This document shows positions 19,691 through 30,071 of a stretch of DNA of 64,000 nucleotides, piece after piece (the first letter of the stretch is position 1; each line of letters opens with the position of its first letter). The notes under the pieces were generated by a model, which did not search any database, was not told where the DNA came from, and saw only the letters and a list, made by a program, of their open reading frames with translations. The DNA is taken from positions 1 to 64,000 of the forward strand of contig JACMJL010000033.1 in assembly GCA_014380625.1 (NCBI GenBank), given 5' to 3'. The translations under genes and the position numbers were made by a program. This DNA is from Clostridiaceae bacterium (GTDB taxonomy: Bacteria; Bacillota; Clostridia; Clostridiales; Clostridiaceae).

Positions 19691-21136
19691 ATGATGGAAA
19701 ATACATTTAAAAACTTTAATATTAGTGAAGATATAATAAAAACTATTGAGAAACTAGGATACTTGACACCTACTGAGGTTCAAGCTAAAGTAATTCCAGT
19801 TGCTTTACAATGCAGGGATATAATAGTGAAATCGCAAACTGGAAGTGGAAAAACTGCGGCCTTTGGTATACCCATTTGTGAAAATATAGAAATAGAAAGA
19901 AATAAACCTCAAGCATTAGTGTTAACTCCAACTAGAGAACTATGTGTTCAAGTAAAAGAAGAGATTGGGCACATTGGTAGGTTTAAAAGGATTAGAGCTA
20001 CTGCTATTTTTGGAAAACAACCCTTTATTGCGCAAGCTAAAGAATTAAAACAAAGGGTCCATGTTGTAGTTGGAACTCCTGGAAGGACTTTGGATCATCT
20101 GGAAAGAGGAACTTTAGACATCGAGGAAATAAGATATTTAATTATAGATGAAGCGGATGAAATGTTAAACATGGGCTTTATCGACCAGGTTGAAGCAATA
20201 ATTAAAAAATTGTCTAAGAATAGAATTACAATGTTGTTTTCTGCAACTATGTCAAGGGAAATAGAGGCTTTAAGTCAAAAGTATATGCTTGAGCCAATAA
20301 AAATAGAGATAACTCCAGAAAACCTTACTGTGGAAAAAATTGAGCAGGTAGTTTATGAAGTAGAGGAAGAAGAAAAATATAAATTACTAAAGAATTTAAT
20401 TTATATAGAACATCCTGATAGCTGTATAATATTTTGTAGAACCAAGGATAACGTGGATAAACTAGTAAGAAAACTCACAGAAAAGAATTTTTCCTGTGAT
20501 GGACTTCATGGTGGAATGTTACAAAATGATAGACTTGCTGCAATTAAAAAGTTCAAACTTGGAGAGTTTAGGATTCTAGTTGCAACAGATGTGGCTGCAA
20601 GAGGGATTGATGTAGAGGATGTTACACATATTTTTAATTATGATGTACCCTTAGAGAAGGAAAGTTATGTTCATAGAATAGGAAGAACTGGAAGAGCTGG
20701 TAAGGAAGGAAAAGCAATAACCTTAGTAACTCCTTTCGAAAAAAGGTTTTTAAGAGAAATTCAAGATTATGTAGGCTATGAAATATTTAAAGTAGAGGCA
20801 CCTTCAAAAGAAGAGGTTGAAGTGGCAAAGGTTAATTTTAATGAAACTGTTAAAATAAAACAAAAGCCTAAAGCTGAAAAGGGAGCCGCCCTTAATAAAG
20901 AAATAACAAAGATTTATATAAATGCTGGCAAAAAGAAAAAGGTTAGGCCTGGAGATATTGTTGGTGCTATTACAAGTATAGAGGGAATAACCTCTGAACA
21001 CATAGGGATTATTGATGTTCAAGATAATATAACCTATGTGGATATATTGGATGGTAAAGGTCCTGAGGTTTTAAAGGCATTGAAACAAATGACTATAAAG
21101 GGGAAAGTGCTAAAGATTCAGAGGGCAGTAAAGTAG
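19691..21136 (+). CDS. DEAD-box RNA helicase with DbpA-type C-terminal RNA-binding domain
   Basis: [57 protein letters not shown]; DbpA-like tail ([24 protein letters not shown]). Confidence 0.93.
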   Translation: MMENTFKNFNISEDIIKTIEKLGYLTPTEVQAKVIPVALQCRDIIVKSQTGSGKTAAFGIPICENIEIERNKPQALVLTPTRELCVQVKEEIGHIGRFKRIRATAIFGKQPFIAQAKELKQRVHVVVGTPGRTLDHLERGTLDIEEIRYLIIDEADEMLNMGFIDQVEAIIKKLSKNRITMLFSATMSREIEALSQKYMLEPIKIEITPENLTVEKIEQVVYEVEEEEKYKLLKNLIYIEHPDSCIIFCRTKDNVDKLVRKLTEKNFSCDGLHGGMLQNDRLAAIKKFKLGEFRILVATDVAARGIDVEDVTHIFNYDVPLEKESYVHRIGRTGRAGKEGKAITLVTPFEKRFLREIQDYVGYEIFKVEAPSKEEVEVAKVNFNETVKIKQKPKAEKGAALNKEITKIYINAGKKKKVRPGDIVGAITSIEGITSEHIGIIDVQDNITYVDILDGKGPEVLKALKQMTIKGKVLKIQRAVK

Positions 21137-21146
21137 GGTGAATTAA

Positions 21147-21462
21147 GATGCTTTTCTCCATATACAAATCCTGCAGCCTGGAATTTGATGTTATAGATTT
21201 CTCACTGTGCCAAGAGAGACTAAGGTTTCTGCTTATGAAATTACTAAACCCTTTAAACTCGCTTTAATTAATCTACAAAAGATGTATAGACGAAAGATTA
21301 TATAGTATTATAAAGTTTTCTTGACATAACTTTGCTCAAACAATAAAGGGTTCTTAACGTAATTTAATAAACGGAAACCAAGTCTTTCTAAGGCTCTCTC
21401 GGATAATCTCGTCACATCAAATACCATGCCGCAGGAAATGGTATATCGAAAAATTATCTTAA
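21147..21462. repeat. About 316-bp non-coding segment bounded by inverted copies of a roughly 38-nt dispersed repeat (MITE-like)
   Basis: Left end AATTAAGATGCTTTTCTCCATATACAAATCCTGCAGC; right end GCCGCAGGAAATGGTATATCGAAAAATTATCTTAAATA (inverted). Confidence 0.5.
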
Positions 21463-21560
21463 ATATGATAATTGTTTAGAGAATCTCAGATATAGTTAAT
21501 TGGGCTTCTAAATATAAAAGGTAGTACTTTTAAATTCCTGTAAAAATAATGGTATTTTTT

Positions 21561-21597
21561 AAGATTAGCGGTAATAATTACGCTAATCTTTTTTTGT
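21561..21597 (+). terminator. Terminator/attenuator-like hairpin upstream of the GT4 gene
   Basis: AAGATTAGCGGTAATAATTACGCTAATCTTTTTTTG. Confidence 0.7.
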
Positions 21598-21676
21598 TTG
21601 TAATTAATATTAATGCACATACTAAGTAGGCTCGATTTAATGTACATCAATAAACAGAAATAGGAGGTGCACACAT

Positions 21677-21709
21677 TTGGAAAATATTTTTCTGAATGAA
21701 ATACTATGA
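21677..21709 (+). CDS. Possible 10-aa leader peptide (MENIFLNEIL) overlapping the GT4 start (ATGA)
   Basis: TTG start 9 nt after AGGAGG; stop TGA at 21707-21709 overlaps ATG at 21706. Confidence 0.35.
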   Translation: MENIFLNEIL

Positions 21710-22896
21710 AAATAATGATGTTATCTTGGGAATATCCGCCTAGAAATGTGGGGGGAATATCAGATCATATTTATTATCTATCCCATGAACTTAACAAGTT
21801 AGGGCATGAGGTACATGTAATTACTTGTGAAGAGGGATTTGCGGCTGTGGATGAAGACGATAAAGGTGTTTATGTACATAGAGTCTCACCTTTTAAAATT
21901 GACACCGGGGATTTTACAAAATGGGTTATGCATTTAAACTACGCTATGATTCAAGAGGGGATTAAACTGGTTACTAGAGGTGGAAGATTTGATATTATCC
22001 ATGCTCATGATTGGTTATGTGCATACAGTGCTAAAGTATTAAAATGCTCTTTTAATACTCCAATGGTTTGTACAATTCACGCTACTGAGCATGGTAGAAA
22101 TGGTGGAATAAGAAATGAAATGCAAAGATACATCTCTAGTGCAGAATGGATGCTTACTTATGAGGCTTGGAAAGTTGTTGCATGTAGTAATTATATGAGG
22201 CGTGAAGTTAATAATGTATTTGGAGCTACTTGGGAAAAGATATGGATCATTCCTAATGGTGTAGATGAAGAATCCTTGCAAATAGATTTTGACCTAGTAC
22301 CTTTTAGAAGGCAGCTGGCTTGTGATCATGAAAAAATAGTTTTTTTTGTGGGTAGGCATGTCTATGAAAAAGGGATTCATATTTTAGCAGAGGCTGCTAA
22401 AGAAGTTACTAATAGAAGTGGTAATGTGAAGTTCGTAATAGCTGGAACAGGTCCTATGACACAAGAAATTAAAAATTGGGTTAATAGGAATGGTATTGAA
22501 AATAAATTTATCTTTACTGGGTACGTAGATTCAGAGACAAAAAACAAACTTTATCGGGTTGCTGATGCTGCAGTTTTCCCATCTATATATGAACCCTTTG
22601 GAATTGTGGCCCTTGAGGCAATGGCAGCAAAGTGTCCAGTAATTGTATCAGATGTAGGAGGTCTAGGAGAACTAGTAGAACATAAAAAGACTGGTTTAAA
22701 AGCCTACGCTGGGTCAAAAAACAGCCTTGCAGATAATATCATTGAGATTTTATGGAATGACAAAATGGGAAATACCTTAAGTGATAATGCTATGAAAGTT
22801 GTTAAAGAAAAATACTCTTGGAATAGGGTCGCGGGTATAACTAGTGATATGTATAAGATGGTTAAGGAGGAAGCAAAGGGGACAGAATGGTGTTAG
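21706..22896 (+). CDS. Glycosyltransferase family 4 (glycogen synthase-like)
   Basis: MLSWEYPPRNVGGISDHIYYLSHEL, HAHDW, VFFVGRHVYEKGI, PSIYEPFGIVALEAMA. Confidence 0.9.
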   Translation: MKIMMLSWEYPPRNVGGISDHIYYLSHELNKLGHEVHVITCEEGFAAVDEDDKGVYVHRVSPFKIDTGDFTKWVMHLNYAMIQEGIKLVTRGGRFDIIHAHDWLCAYSAKVLKCSFNTPMVCTIHATEHGRNGGIRNEMQRYISSAEWMLTYEAWKVVACSNYMRREVNNVFGATWEKIWIIPNGVDEESLQIDFDLVPFRRQLACDHEKIVFFVGRHVYEKGIHILAEAAKEVTNRSGNVKFVIAGTGPMTQEIKNWVNRNGIENKFIFTGYVDSETKNKLYRVADAAVFPSIYEPFGIVALEAMAAKCPVIVSDVGGLGELVEHKKTGLKAYAGSKNSLADNIIEILWNDKMGNTLSDNAMKVVKEKYSWNRVAGITSDMYKMVKEEAKGTEWC

Positions 22897-22968
22897 GATA
22901 AAAATAAATAAATTTGAGTATAATAACTTTGTTAACCTTTAATGCTGAATGATGGAGGCGTGATATAG

Positions 22969-25440
22969 ATGAAGGGAGTTATAATGGCAGGAGGAGAGGG
23001 TTCTAGGCTAAGGCCTCTTACCAGTGGTATTCCTAAACCTATGGTTCCTATTATGAACAAACCTGTTATGGAGCATATCATTAATCTTCTAAAAAAATAT
23101 AATGTTAATGATATTGCAGTGACGATGTGTTATCTTCCAGATGTTATTACAGACTACTTTGGATCCGGAGAGTCTTTTGGTGTGGATTTAAAGTATTATA
23201 TTGAAGAAATACCGCTAGGTACAGGTGGTAGTGTTCTTAATGCGAAGGATTTTTTAGATGAAACCTTTATTGTTGTAAGTGGTGATGCTTTAACTGATAT
23301 TGACCTGAAAAAGGCAGTAAAGATGCATAAGGATAAGGGAGCAAAAGCTACCTTGGTATTAAAGCAGGAATCCATTCCTTTAGAATATGGAATGGTAATT
23401 ATCGATGAAAATCAGCGCATAGTAAGGTTTCTTGAAAAACCAGGGTGGGGTGAAGTTTTTAGTGACACTATTAACACTGGAATATATATATTAGAACCTG
23501 AAGTTCTAGATTATTACAATAAAGGAGATAATTTTGACTTTAGTAAGGATTTATTTCCTAGATTATTAAAGGATAATATCCCTATGTTTGGTTATGTGGC
23601 TGAAGGATATTGGAATGATATAGGAGATTTAAATGCTTATAAACAAACTCATCTGGATATACTTGATAAGAAGGTAGCAGTAATAAATGAAGGCGATGAG
23701 GTTTTTCCTGGAGTCATAGTATGTAAAGATACCTATTTACCTGAAAACATTAGGATAACACCACCTGTTTTTATTGGTCGTAACTGTACAATAAAAAACC
23801 AAGTATTTCTTGATGCATATACAGTTTTAGGTGATAACTGTGAAATTGGTGAGAATTCAAATATTGCTAGGAGTATAATCTGGAGTAAAAGCCATATTGG
23901 AAATAGTAATGAATGTAGAGGCACAATACTCTGTAATAAGGTGAATACACTGAGTAATGTTAATATTTTTGAAGAATCTGTTATAGGGCATCAATGTAGT
24001 ATAGGCTCAGGAGCCACAATTAAGCCTAATGTGAAAATATGGCCTAATAAAAATATAAATGAAAATGCTGTGATTAATAGAAATCTTGTGTGGGGTATAA
24101 GAACAACAAGAAGTTTATTTGGGAATAAGGGGATTTCTGGAGAGGTAAATGTTGATATAACACCTGAACTGGCCTCATTATTAGGTTCTGCCTTCGGAAG
24201 TCAATCTAATAAAGATAACGCTACTATCGTTAGTAGTGATGGATCAAAAGCTTCTGCCTTAATAAGGGAATGTTTAGCTGCAGGTATTCTGATGGCAGGG
24301 TCAAGGGTTATAAGTATTGATAATGCAATAACTCCAATTAATAGGTTCGCTGTCAGATTCTACAGAGCAGAAGGCGGAATTCATGTAAGTCAAGATTTCT
24401 TTAACCGTAATTTAATTAAAATTGAGATTTTTAATAAGTTTGGTGGAGATATAGATAGAAAGCTTGAAAAAAAGATTGAAACCCTTTTTCTTAGGGAAGA
24501 CTTCGAAAGAGGTAATATAGATATAATTGGTGACATAATCAGAATGGAGAATTTTACATCATTTTATCTACAAAGCAATATGACAATGATAGAAAACCTG
24601 GTGGAAGTTAAAAAAACTAATTTTAATGTTATTATAACCTCACCATCTAGTGAGGAAGTATCTATTGTTATAACATATTTAAAATTACTTGGTTGTAATG
24701 TAGAGGTGATTTATCCTTCTGGTAAACTAAACAATATAAATCAGTATGTAAGTTTCCTTTCTCAAACCATTAAAACTAGAAGTTTTAACCTGGGAGTTGT
24801 ACTAAATGGTACTGGAGAGGAGCTAATTTTAATTGATGAAAAAGGTAACGTGCTAAATAAAGAGAAATTCACGCTTCTAGCAGCTTATGTTTCCCTAAAG
24901 TCAGGAGTTTGTACGAAGGTTATAGTCCCAAATACGGTTACTAATAAGGTAGAAGAGATGGCTAAGGAATATGGTGCTGAGGTTTTGAGAACAAAATCAT
25001 CTGTTTCTGATACAATTAATGAACTACTAGATTCTACCACGCCCAGTGGTGAACGTATGCTGCAATATCAATTATATTTTGATGTAGTAGCTGCGTTGGG
25101 AAGAATAATTAGCTTTTTGGTAAAAACCAATGAAAATATTAGTATGATCATAAAAGAATTACCAGATTTTCATATGAGGAAGGTAGAGCTATCTTGTGAG
25201 TTTCAAGATAGAGGAAGAGTAGTAAATGAACTAATAAAGCAAAATAGCAATAGGAGTATTGATCTTCTTGATGGAATTAGAATAAATACACAGACTGGAT
25301 GGGCATTGGTTCTTCCTGATTCCAATAAACCAGTATTTAATATTTTTTCAGAAGGATCTACTGAGGAATATGCTGAAGAAATCTCATTAAATATTAGTGA
25401 AGACGTAAAAAAGATAATTATGTCGAAAAATAAGGAATAG
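22969..25440 (+). CDS. Mannose-1-phosphate guanylyltransferase/phosphomannomutase-like fusion
   Basis: N-term [36 protein letters not shown]; left-handed beta-helix repeats; C-term phosphohexomutase-like region. Confidence 0.9.
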   Translation: MKGVIMAGGEGSRLRPLTSGIPKPMVPIMNKPVMEHIINLLKKYNVNDIAVTMCYLPDVITDYFGSGESFGVDLKYYIEEIPLGTGGSVLNAKDFLDETFIVVSGDALTDIDLKKAVKMHKDKGAKATLVLKQESIPLEYGMVIIDENQRIVRFLEKPGWGEVFSDTINTGIYILEPEVLDYYNKGDNFDFSKDLFPRLLKDNIPMFGYVAEGYWNDIGDLNAYKQTHLDILDKKVAVINEGDEVFPGVIVCKDTYLPENIRITPPVFIGRNCTIKNQVFLDAYTVLGDNCEIGENSNIARSIIWSKSHIGNSNECRGTILCNKVNTLSNVNIFEESVIGHQCSIGSGATIKPNVKIWPNKNINENAVINRNLVWGIRTTRSLFGNKGISGEVNVDITPELASLLGSAFGSQSNKDNATIVSSDGSKASALIRECLAAGILMAGSRVISIDNAITPINRFAVRFYRAEGGIHVSQDFFNRNLIKIEIFNKFGGDIDRKLEKKIETLFLREDFERGNIDIIGDIIRMENFTSFYLQSNMTMIENLVEVKKTNFNVIITSPSSEEVSIVITYLKLLGCNVEVIYPSGKLNNINQYVSFLSQTIKTRSFNLGVVLNGTGEELILIDEKGNVLNKEKFTLLAAYVSLKSGVCTKVIVPNTVTNKVEEMAKEYGAEVLRTKSSVSDTINELLDSTTPSGERMLQYQLYFDVVAALGRIISFLVKTNENISMIIKELPDFHMRKVELSCEFQDRGRVVNELIKQNSNRSIDLLDGIRINTQTGWALVLPDSNKPVFNIFSEGSTEEYAEEISLNISEDVKKIIMSKNKE

Positions 25441-25494
25441 ATTTTGGCGTTTTGGTCGAAAATATAAATGAAAAAATTATTGGAGGTGTAAAGT

Positions 25495-25824
25495 ATGAAT
25501 GTTCATGAAAGATTAGGTCATGTTGCTGTAGTTCCGGATAATAGTATTGCAATTGAACTGCCAGTAGTTAAAAAAGGGAATAAGACTTCTGTATGCTATA
25601 ACGGTATATTAAGTAATAGCGGAGCAGAAAAGGTGTATTTGCATTATGGATTTGATGGTTGGAGGAACACAGAAACAGTTCCTATGTATAAAAGCAATCA
25701 TGGTTCTTACAGCACAGAAGTTAAAGTAGACGGCAAAGAAGTACTAAATTTTTGTTTTACAGATAATGCTAATAATTGGGATAATAATAACGGGAGTAAC
25801 TGGACAGTAGGAATTGATTCCTAA
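25495..25824 (+). CDS. Stand-alone carbohydrate-binding protein (CBM25/53-like)
   Basis: VYLHYGFDGWRNTETVPMYKSNHGSYSTEVKVDGKEVLNFCFTDNANNWDNNNGSNW resembles starch-binding CBM25/53 signature. Confidence 0.75.
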   Translation: MNVHERLGHVAVVPDNSIAIELPVVKKGNKTSVCYNGILSNSGAEKVYLHYGFDGWRNTETVPMYKSNHGSYSTEVKVDGKEVLNFCFTDNANNWDNNNGSNWTVGIDS

Positions 25825-25840
25825 TTAGGAAAGATTAAAA

Positions 25841-25880
25841 GAAACTAGGTTAAGGCTTATTGCCATGACCTAGTTTCTTT
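25841..25880 (+). terminator. Rho-independent terminator
   Basis: GAAACTAGGT...ACCTAGTTTC perfect 10-bp stem followed by TTT. Confidence 0.75.
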
Positions 25881-26004
25881 ACTTTAGCTATATTAAGAAA
25901 TATCATGAAATTGTAAAACTCTCTATACTAAAAAGTCCATCCTTTTCAAAATTTTGAAATTGGTGTACTATAGATAGTAGTAAGTAAAGGAGGGAATTTA
26001 GTAG

Positions 26005-26856
26005 ATGTTATTAGTTAGAGAAATTTATGTTTCAGATATAATTAAGGCAGTAAGAAATTTATGTATTGACGCAAACTATTATCTTGCAAGGGATATTAAA
26101 AATAAATTAGAACAATCACTAGAGGAAGAGACTTGGCCTATCGCTAAAGATGTTTTAGAAAAGCTCTTGGAGAATGCGCAAATAGCTGAATTAGAAAATG
26201 TTCCTATGTGTCAGGATACAGGAATGGCTTGTGTGTTTGTTTCAATTGGACAGGATGTACATATTGTTGGGGGATTTCTTGAGGAAGCTATAAACCAAGG
26301 TGTAAGGCAGGGTTATAAAGATGGATATCTTAGAAAGTCCGTAGTAAAGGACCCCTTAGATAGGGTTAATACTGGCGATAATACACCGGCAGTAATTTAT
26401 TATGAAATAGTTCCTGGAAATAAACTTAAAATTATTTTGGCTCCTAAAGGTTTTGGATCTGAAAACATGAGTAAGATTAAAATGTTAAAGCCTTCTGATG
26501 GAATTGACGGAGTTAAAAAATTTATATTAGATACAGTTAAAGAGGCAGGACCGAACCCATGTCCACCAACTATAATTGGTGTTGGACTGGGGGGTACCTT
26601 TGATAAGGTTGCAGTCTTGGCAAAAAAAGCACTTTTAAGACCTATAAATAAAAATAATGAAAATCCTTTTTATGCAGATCTTGAAAAAGAACTTTTAGAG
26701 AAAATAAATGAGTTTGGCATAGGGCCTCAAGGTTTTGGCGGGAAAACCACATCCTTAGGAATTAATATTGAGGTATATCCAACACATATTGCAGGTCTTC
26801 CTGTTGCAGTTAATGTTAGCTGTCACGCTACAAGACATGCTGAAATAATAATCTAG
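26005..26856 (+). CDS. Fumarate hydratase class I, alpha subunit
   Basis: VPMCQDTGMACVFVSIGQDVHIVGG, DNTPAVIYYEIVPG, GSENMSKIKMLKPSDG, GVGLGGTFDKVAVLAKKALLR. Confidence 0.93.
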   Translation: MLLVREIYVSDIIKAVRNLCIDANYYLARDIKNKLEQSLEEETWPIAKDVLEKLLENAQIAELENVPMCQDTGMACVFVSIGQDVHIVGGFLEEAINQGVRQGYKDGYLRKSVVKDPLDRVNTGDNTPAVIYYEIVPGNKLKIILAPKGFGSENMSKIKMLKPSDGIDGVKKFILDTVKEAGPNPCPPTIIGVGLGGTFDKVAVLAKKALLRPINKNNENPFYADLEKELLEKINEFGIGPQGFGGKTTSLGINIEVYPTHIAGLPVAVNVSCHATRHAEIII

Positions 26857-26873
26857 GCGAAGGAGGGTTACAA

Positions 26874-27440
26874 ATGGAAAAAAAGATAGCAACTCCATTA
26901 ACAGAAGCGGTAATAAGAGATTTAAAAGCTGGAGATTGTGTATTGATCTCTGGTGTTATTTTTACAGCCCGAGACGCAGCACATAAAAGGTTAATTGAGC
27001 TTTTAGAAAAGGGTGGAGAACTTCCTATAGATATTAAAGATGAAATAATATATTATGTAGGGCCAACTCCTGCCAAACCAGGTCAGGTAATGGGTTCAGC
27101 AGGACCAACTACAAGTTATAGAATGGATTCATATACTCCTAAACTTCTGGATTTAGGACTGAAAGGTATGATAGGAAAAGGTCTTAGATCTAAAGAAGTA
27201 ATAGCTTCTATTATTAAAAATAAAGCAGTATATTTTGGAGCAATTGGTGGAGCAGCTGCACTTATTAGCAAGTCCATTAACAATGCAGAGGTCTTAGTCT
27301 ATGAGGATTTAGGCTCCGAGGCAATTAGGGGGCTTGAAGTCAAAGACCTTCCAGTGGTTGTTATAATTGATAGTGAAGGAAACAACTTATATGAAATAGG
27401 ACAAAAGAACTATTTAGATAGTCTAAAGGGGATATTATGA
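26874..27440 (+). CDS. Fumarate hydratase class I, beta subunit
   Basis: LKAGDCVLISGVIFTARDAAHKRL, YVGPTPAKPGQVMGSAGPTTSYRMD, MIGKG. Confidence 0.94.
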   Translation: MEKKIATPLTEAVIRDLKAGDCVLISGVIFTARDAAHKRLIELLEKGGELPIDIKDEIIYYVGPTPAKPGQVMGSAGPTTSYRMDSYTPKLLDLGLKGMIGKGLRSKEVIASIIKNKAVYFGAIGGAAALISKSINNAEVLVYEDLGSEAIRGLEVKDLPVVVIIDSEGNNLYEIGQKNYLDSLKGIL

Positions 27441-27607
27441 AGATTATAATTTATCTTTTATTTTTAGCTTTGACATTACTACTTCCATTATCAATTTTGG
27501 CCTTTGGGGACATGGGAAATATAATATTTCAATTGATTTTTTTAATCTTTTTAGGTGGATATTTTTATATAATATATTTAGTTATTAAAAAAAAGAAGAA
27601 CAATTAG
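27437..27607 (+). CDS. Small membrane protein (56 aa), absent from the supplied ORF track
   Basis: MKIIIYLLFLALTLLLPLSILAFGDMGNIIFQLIFLIFLGGYFYIIYLVIKKKKNN*; ATGA overlap with fumarase beta stop. Confidence 0.55.
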   Translation: MKIIIYLLFLALTLLLPLSILAFGDMGNIIFQLIFLIFLGGYFYIIYLVIKKKKNN

Positions 27608-27626
27608 AATGCTAGTGAGGTACAAC

Positions 27627-30035
27627 ATGGAAAAAAATATTCTTCAAAATATTGAACATCTTTCTAAAAAGGCTGAATATAATATCTACAAAAAAATTGT
27701 AACTGAAATAAATAGTGTAAAATTTGATGCCTTACAGAAAGAGAATATTTTAAATAAATCAACGGAACTCAGAGAAAAACTTTCGCAAGGCATTTTTATT
27801 GATGAGATAATTATAGAAGCCTTTGCACTTGTAAAAGAGGCAATTAAAAGATCCTTAGGACTTACAGCTTATGATGAACAACTAATAGCTGGGATAGCTA
27901 TGCATAAGGGAAGACTTATAGAAATGCAGACTGGAGAAGGTAAAACTTTAGCGGCAGTGTTTCCAGCATATCTAAATGCACTCACTGGACTTGGTTGCCA
28001 CATTCTTACCTTTAATGATTATCTTGCAGCCCGTGATGCAGTGTGGATGGGACCTATATATGAAATGCTAGGGCTAACGGTAGGCTTTGTGCAGGATGAT
28101 ATGAGCATGAAAGATAGACAGAAGGCATATTCCTGTGATATTACATATATAACAGCAAAAATAGCCGGATTTGATTATCTTAGAGATTCTATTTGCTACG
28201 AAAAAAGTCAATGCATTCAGCGTGTTTTTAATTTTGTTATTGTGGACGAAGCGGACTCTATAATAATTGATGAGGCAAGAATACCCTTGGTCATCGCAAC
28301 CGGAGGATTTGAGAATAATAGCACCCTATCTGCTACAATGGACATTATAAGAAAACTGGAACCTAAAATTCATTATGACAAGGATGAGTATGAAAGAAAT
28401 GTATTTTTAACAGAAGTAGGCTTAAACTTTGTGGAAAAGCAACTTTTTTGTGATAATTTATACTCTGAAGAAAACTTAACCTTACTTAATGAAGTGCATA
28501 ATACTCTATATGCTGAGGCATTATTAAAAAAGGATATAGATTATATTATAAGAGATAATAAAATTGAAATGGTAGATGAATTTACTGGTCGCGTCGCTGA
28601 AAATAGGCACTGGCCAGATGGAATTCAAGCAGCCATAGAGGCTAAAGAAAAACTTGGTTTCAGATCTAGAGGTAGAGTTATGAACCAGATAACCCTGCAC
28701 AATTTTATCTTACTTTATAAAAAAGTTGCAGGCATGACTGCTACAGCAATGGATTCTGAAGAAGAAATTAGAGAGTTTTATGGACTTGAAGTATTAGTTA
28801 TTCCTCCGCATGTACCTTGTAAACGAATAGATCATCCAGATGTGATATTTACCCATAAGGAGGCAAAGTACCAGGCTTTAATTAAGGAAATTGTTAGGGT
28901 GCATGCTACTGGTCAACCTATTTTAATTGGAAATCCAAACGTTAAAGAGTCAGAATATTTGGCTTTAGAGTTAAAAAAAGTAGGGGTTCAATGTCAGGTT
29001 TTGAATGCTAAAAATGATGAACTTGAAGCTAAAATAATAGAGCAAGCTGGTACATTAGGTGCAGTTACTGTTTCTACTAATATGGCTGGTAGAGGTGCTG
29101 ATATTAAATTAGGTGGAACAAACTACGATAACAGAGAGAAGATTATTGCTTTAGGTGGACTGTATGTTATTGGGACAAATAGACATGAAAGTAAGCGTAT
29201 TGATAAACAACTCAAAGGTAGGGCTGGGCGACAAGGTGATGCTGGGATGTTTAGATTCTTTATAAGCCTTGAAGATGATTTGATTAAAAGATATGGTATC
29301 GATAAGATAATTCCTGCCTTTATTAGACCTAAAAATCAGGAAAAACCAATTGAAAGTTCTAAAATAGCACATAAAATAAATCAAGTGCAGAGAATTATTC
29401 AGGGACAGGATTCTGATTTACGTAGAGCCTTATGGAAGTATTCAGAAATAATAGAAAAACAAAGGCTTCAGGTACATCTTAGACGCTTGGAAATACTAGA
29501 GGATAGAGAGCCCTTTAATATATTAAAAAAAGAAAATCAGGAGCTTTATGAAAAATTGAATATTATCTTTGGTGAAGAGTGTATAAATAAACTTGAAAAA
29601 CAAGTAACTTTATATAATATAGATGAAAGTTTTGCTAATTACCTTTCTGATGTTGCTAGTATTCAAGAAGGTATAAATTTAAAAATCATCGGTGGTAAAA
29701 ATCCTCTTAGAGAATTTCAAATGGAGACAAATCAGTGCTTTGACATTTTACAACAAGACATACAAGAAAATATTTTGACGGATCTTACCAGCATGGAACT
29801 AACAGAAAGTGGTCTTTTAAGTTTATACCAAAGAATAGAACCCCCTACAGCCACTTGGACTTATCTTGTTAAAGACAACACTATTATGGATTGTCTTTCT
29901 TTAATACTAATTGGAAGCGGCGGTGGAGGAATAGCTGGTATTGGAATACTTGTAGGAACCCCTATAGTCTATGCAATGGTGTTACTTGAAAAAATTTCAA
30001 TGACTTTAAAAAAGAAATTTAATGTTAATAATTAA
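27627..30035 (+). CDS. SecA-like translocase ATPase with C-terminal hydrophobic segment
   Basis: GMAMHKGRLIEMQTGEGKT-type motif, VDEADSIIIDEARIPL, STNMAGRGADIKLGG, GTNRHESKRIDKQLKGRAGRQGD; C-term LILIGSGGGGIAGIGILVGTPIVYAMVLLEKIS. Confidence 0.85.
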   Translation: MEKNILQNIEHLSKKAEYNIYKKIVTEINSVKFDALQKENILNKSTELREKLSQGIFIDEIIIEAFALVKEAIKRSLGLTAYDEQLIAGIAMHKGRLIEMQTGEGKTLAAVFPAYLNALTGLGCHILTFNDYLAARDAVWMGPIYEMLGLTVGFVQDDMSMKDRQKAYSCDITYITAKIAGFDYLRDSICYEKSQCIQRVFNFVIVDEADSIIIDEARIPLVIATGGFENNSTLSATMDIIRKLEPKIHYDKDEYERNVFLTEVGLNFVEKQLFCDNLYSEENLTLLNEVHNTLYAEALLKKDIDYIIRDNKIEMVDEFTGRVAENRHWPDGIQAAIEAKEKLGFRSRGRVMNQITLHNFILLYKKVAGMTATAMDSEEEIREFYGLEVLVIPPHVPCKRIDHPDVIFTHKEAKYQALIKEIVRVHATGQPILIGNPNVKESEYLALELKKVGVQCQVLNAKNDELEAKIIEQAGTLGAVTVSTNMAGRGADIKLGGTNYDNREKIIALGGLYVIGTNRHESKRIDKQLKGRAGRQGDAGMFRFFISLEDDLIKRYGIDKIIPAFIRPKNQEKPIESSKIAHKINQVQRIIQGQDSDLRRALWKYSEIIEKQRLQVHLRRLEILEDREPFNILKKENQELYEKLNIIFGEECINKLEKQVTLYNIDESFANYLSDVASIQEGINLKIIGGKNPLREFQMETNQCFDILQQDIQENILTDLTSMELTESGLLSLYQRIEPPTATWTYLVKDNTIMDCLSLILIGSGGGGIAGIGILVGTPIVYAMVLLEKISMTLKKKFNVNN

Positions 30036-30071
30036 AAAGCAAAAATATGTTTAGGAGAAAGGTTGGTATTT

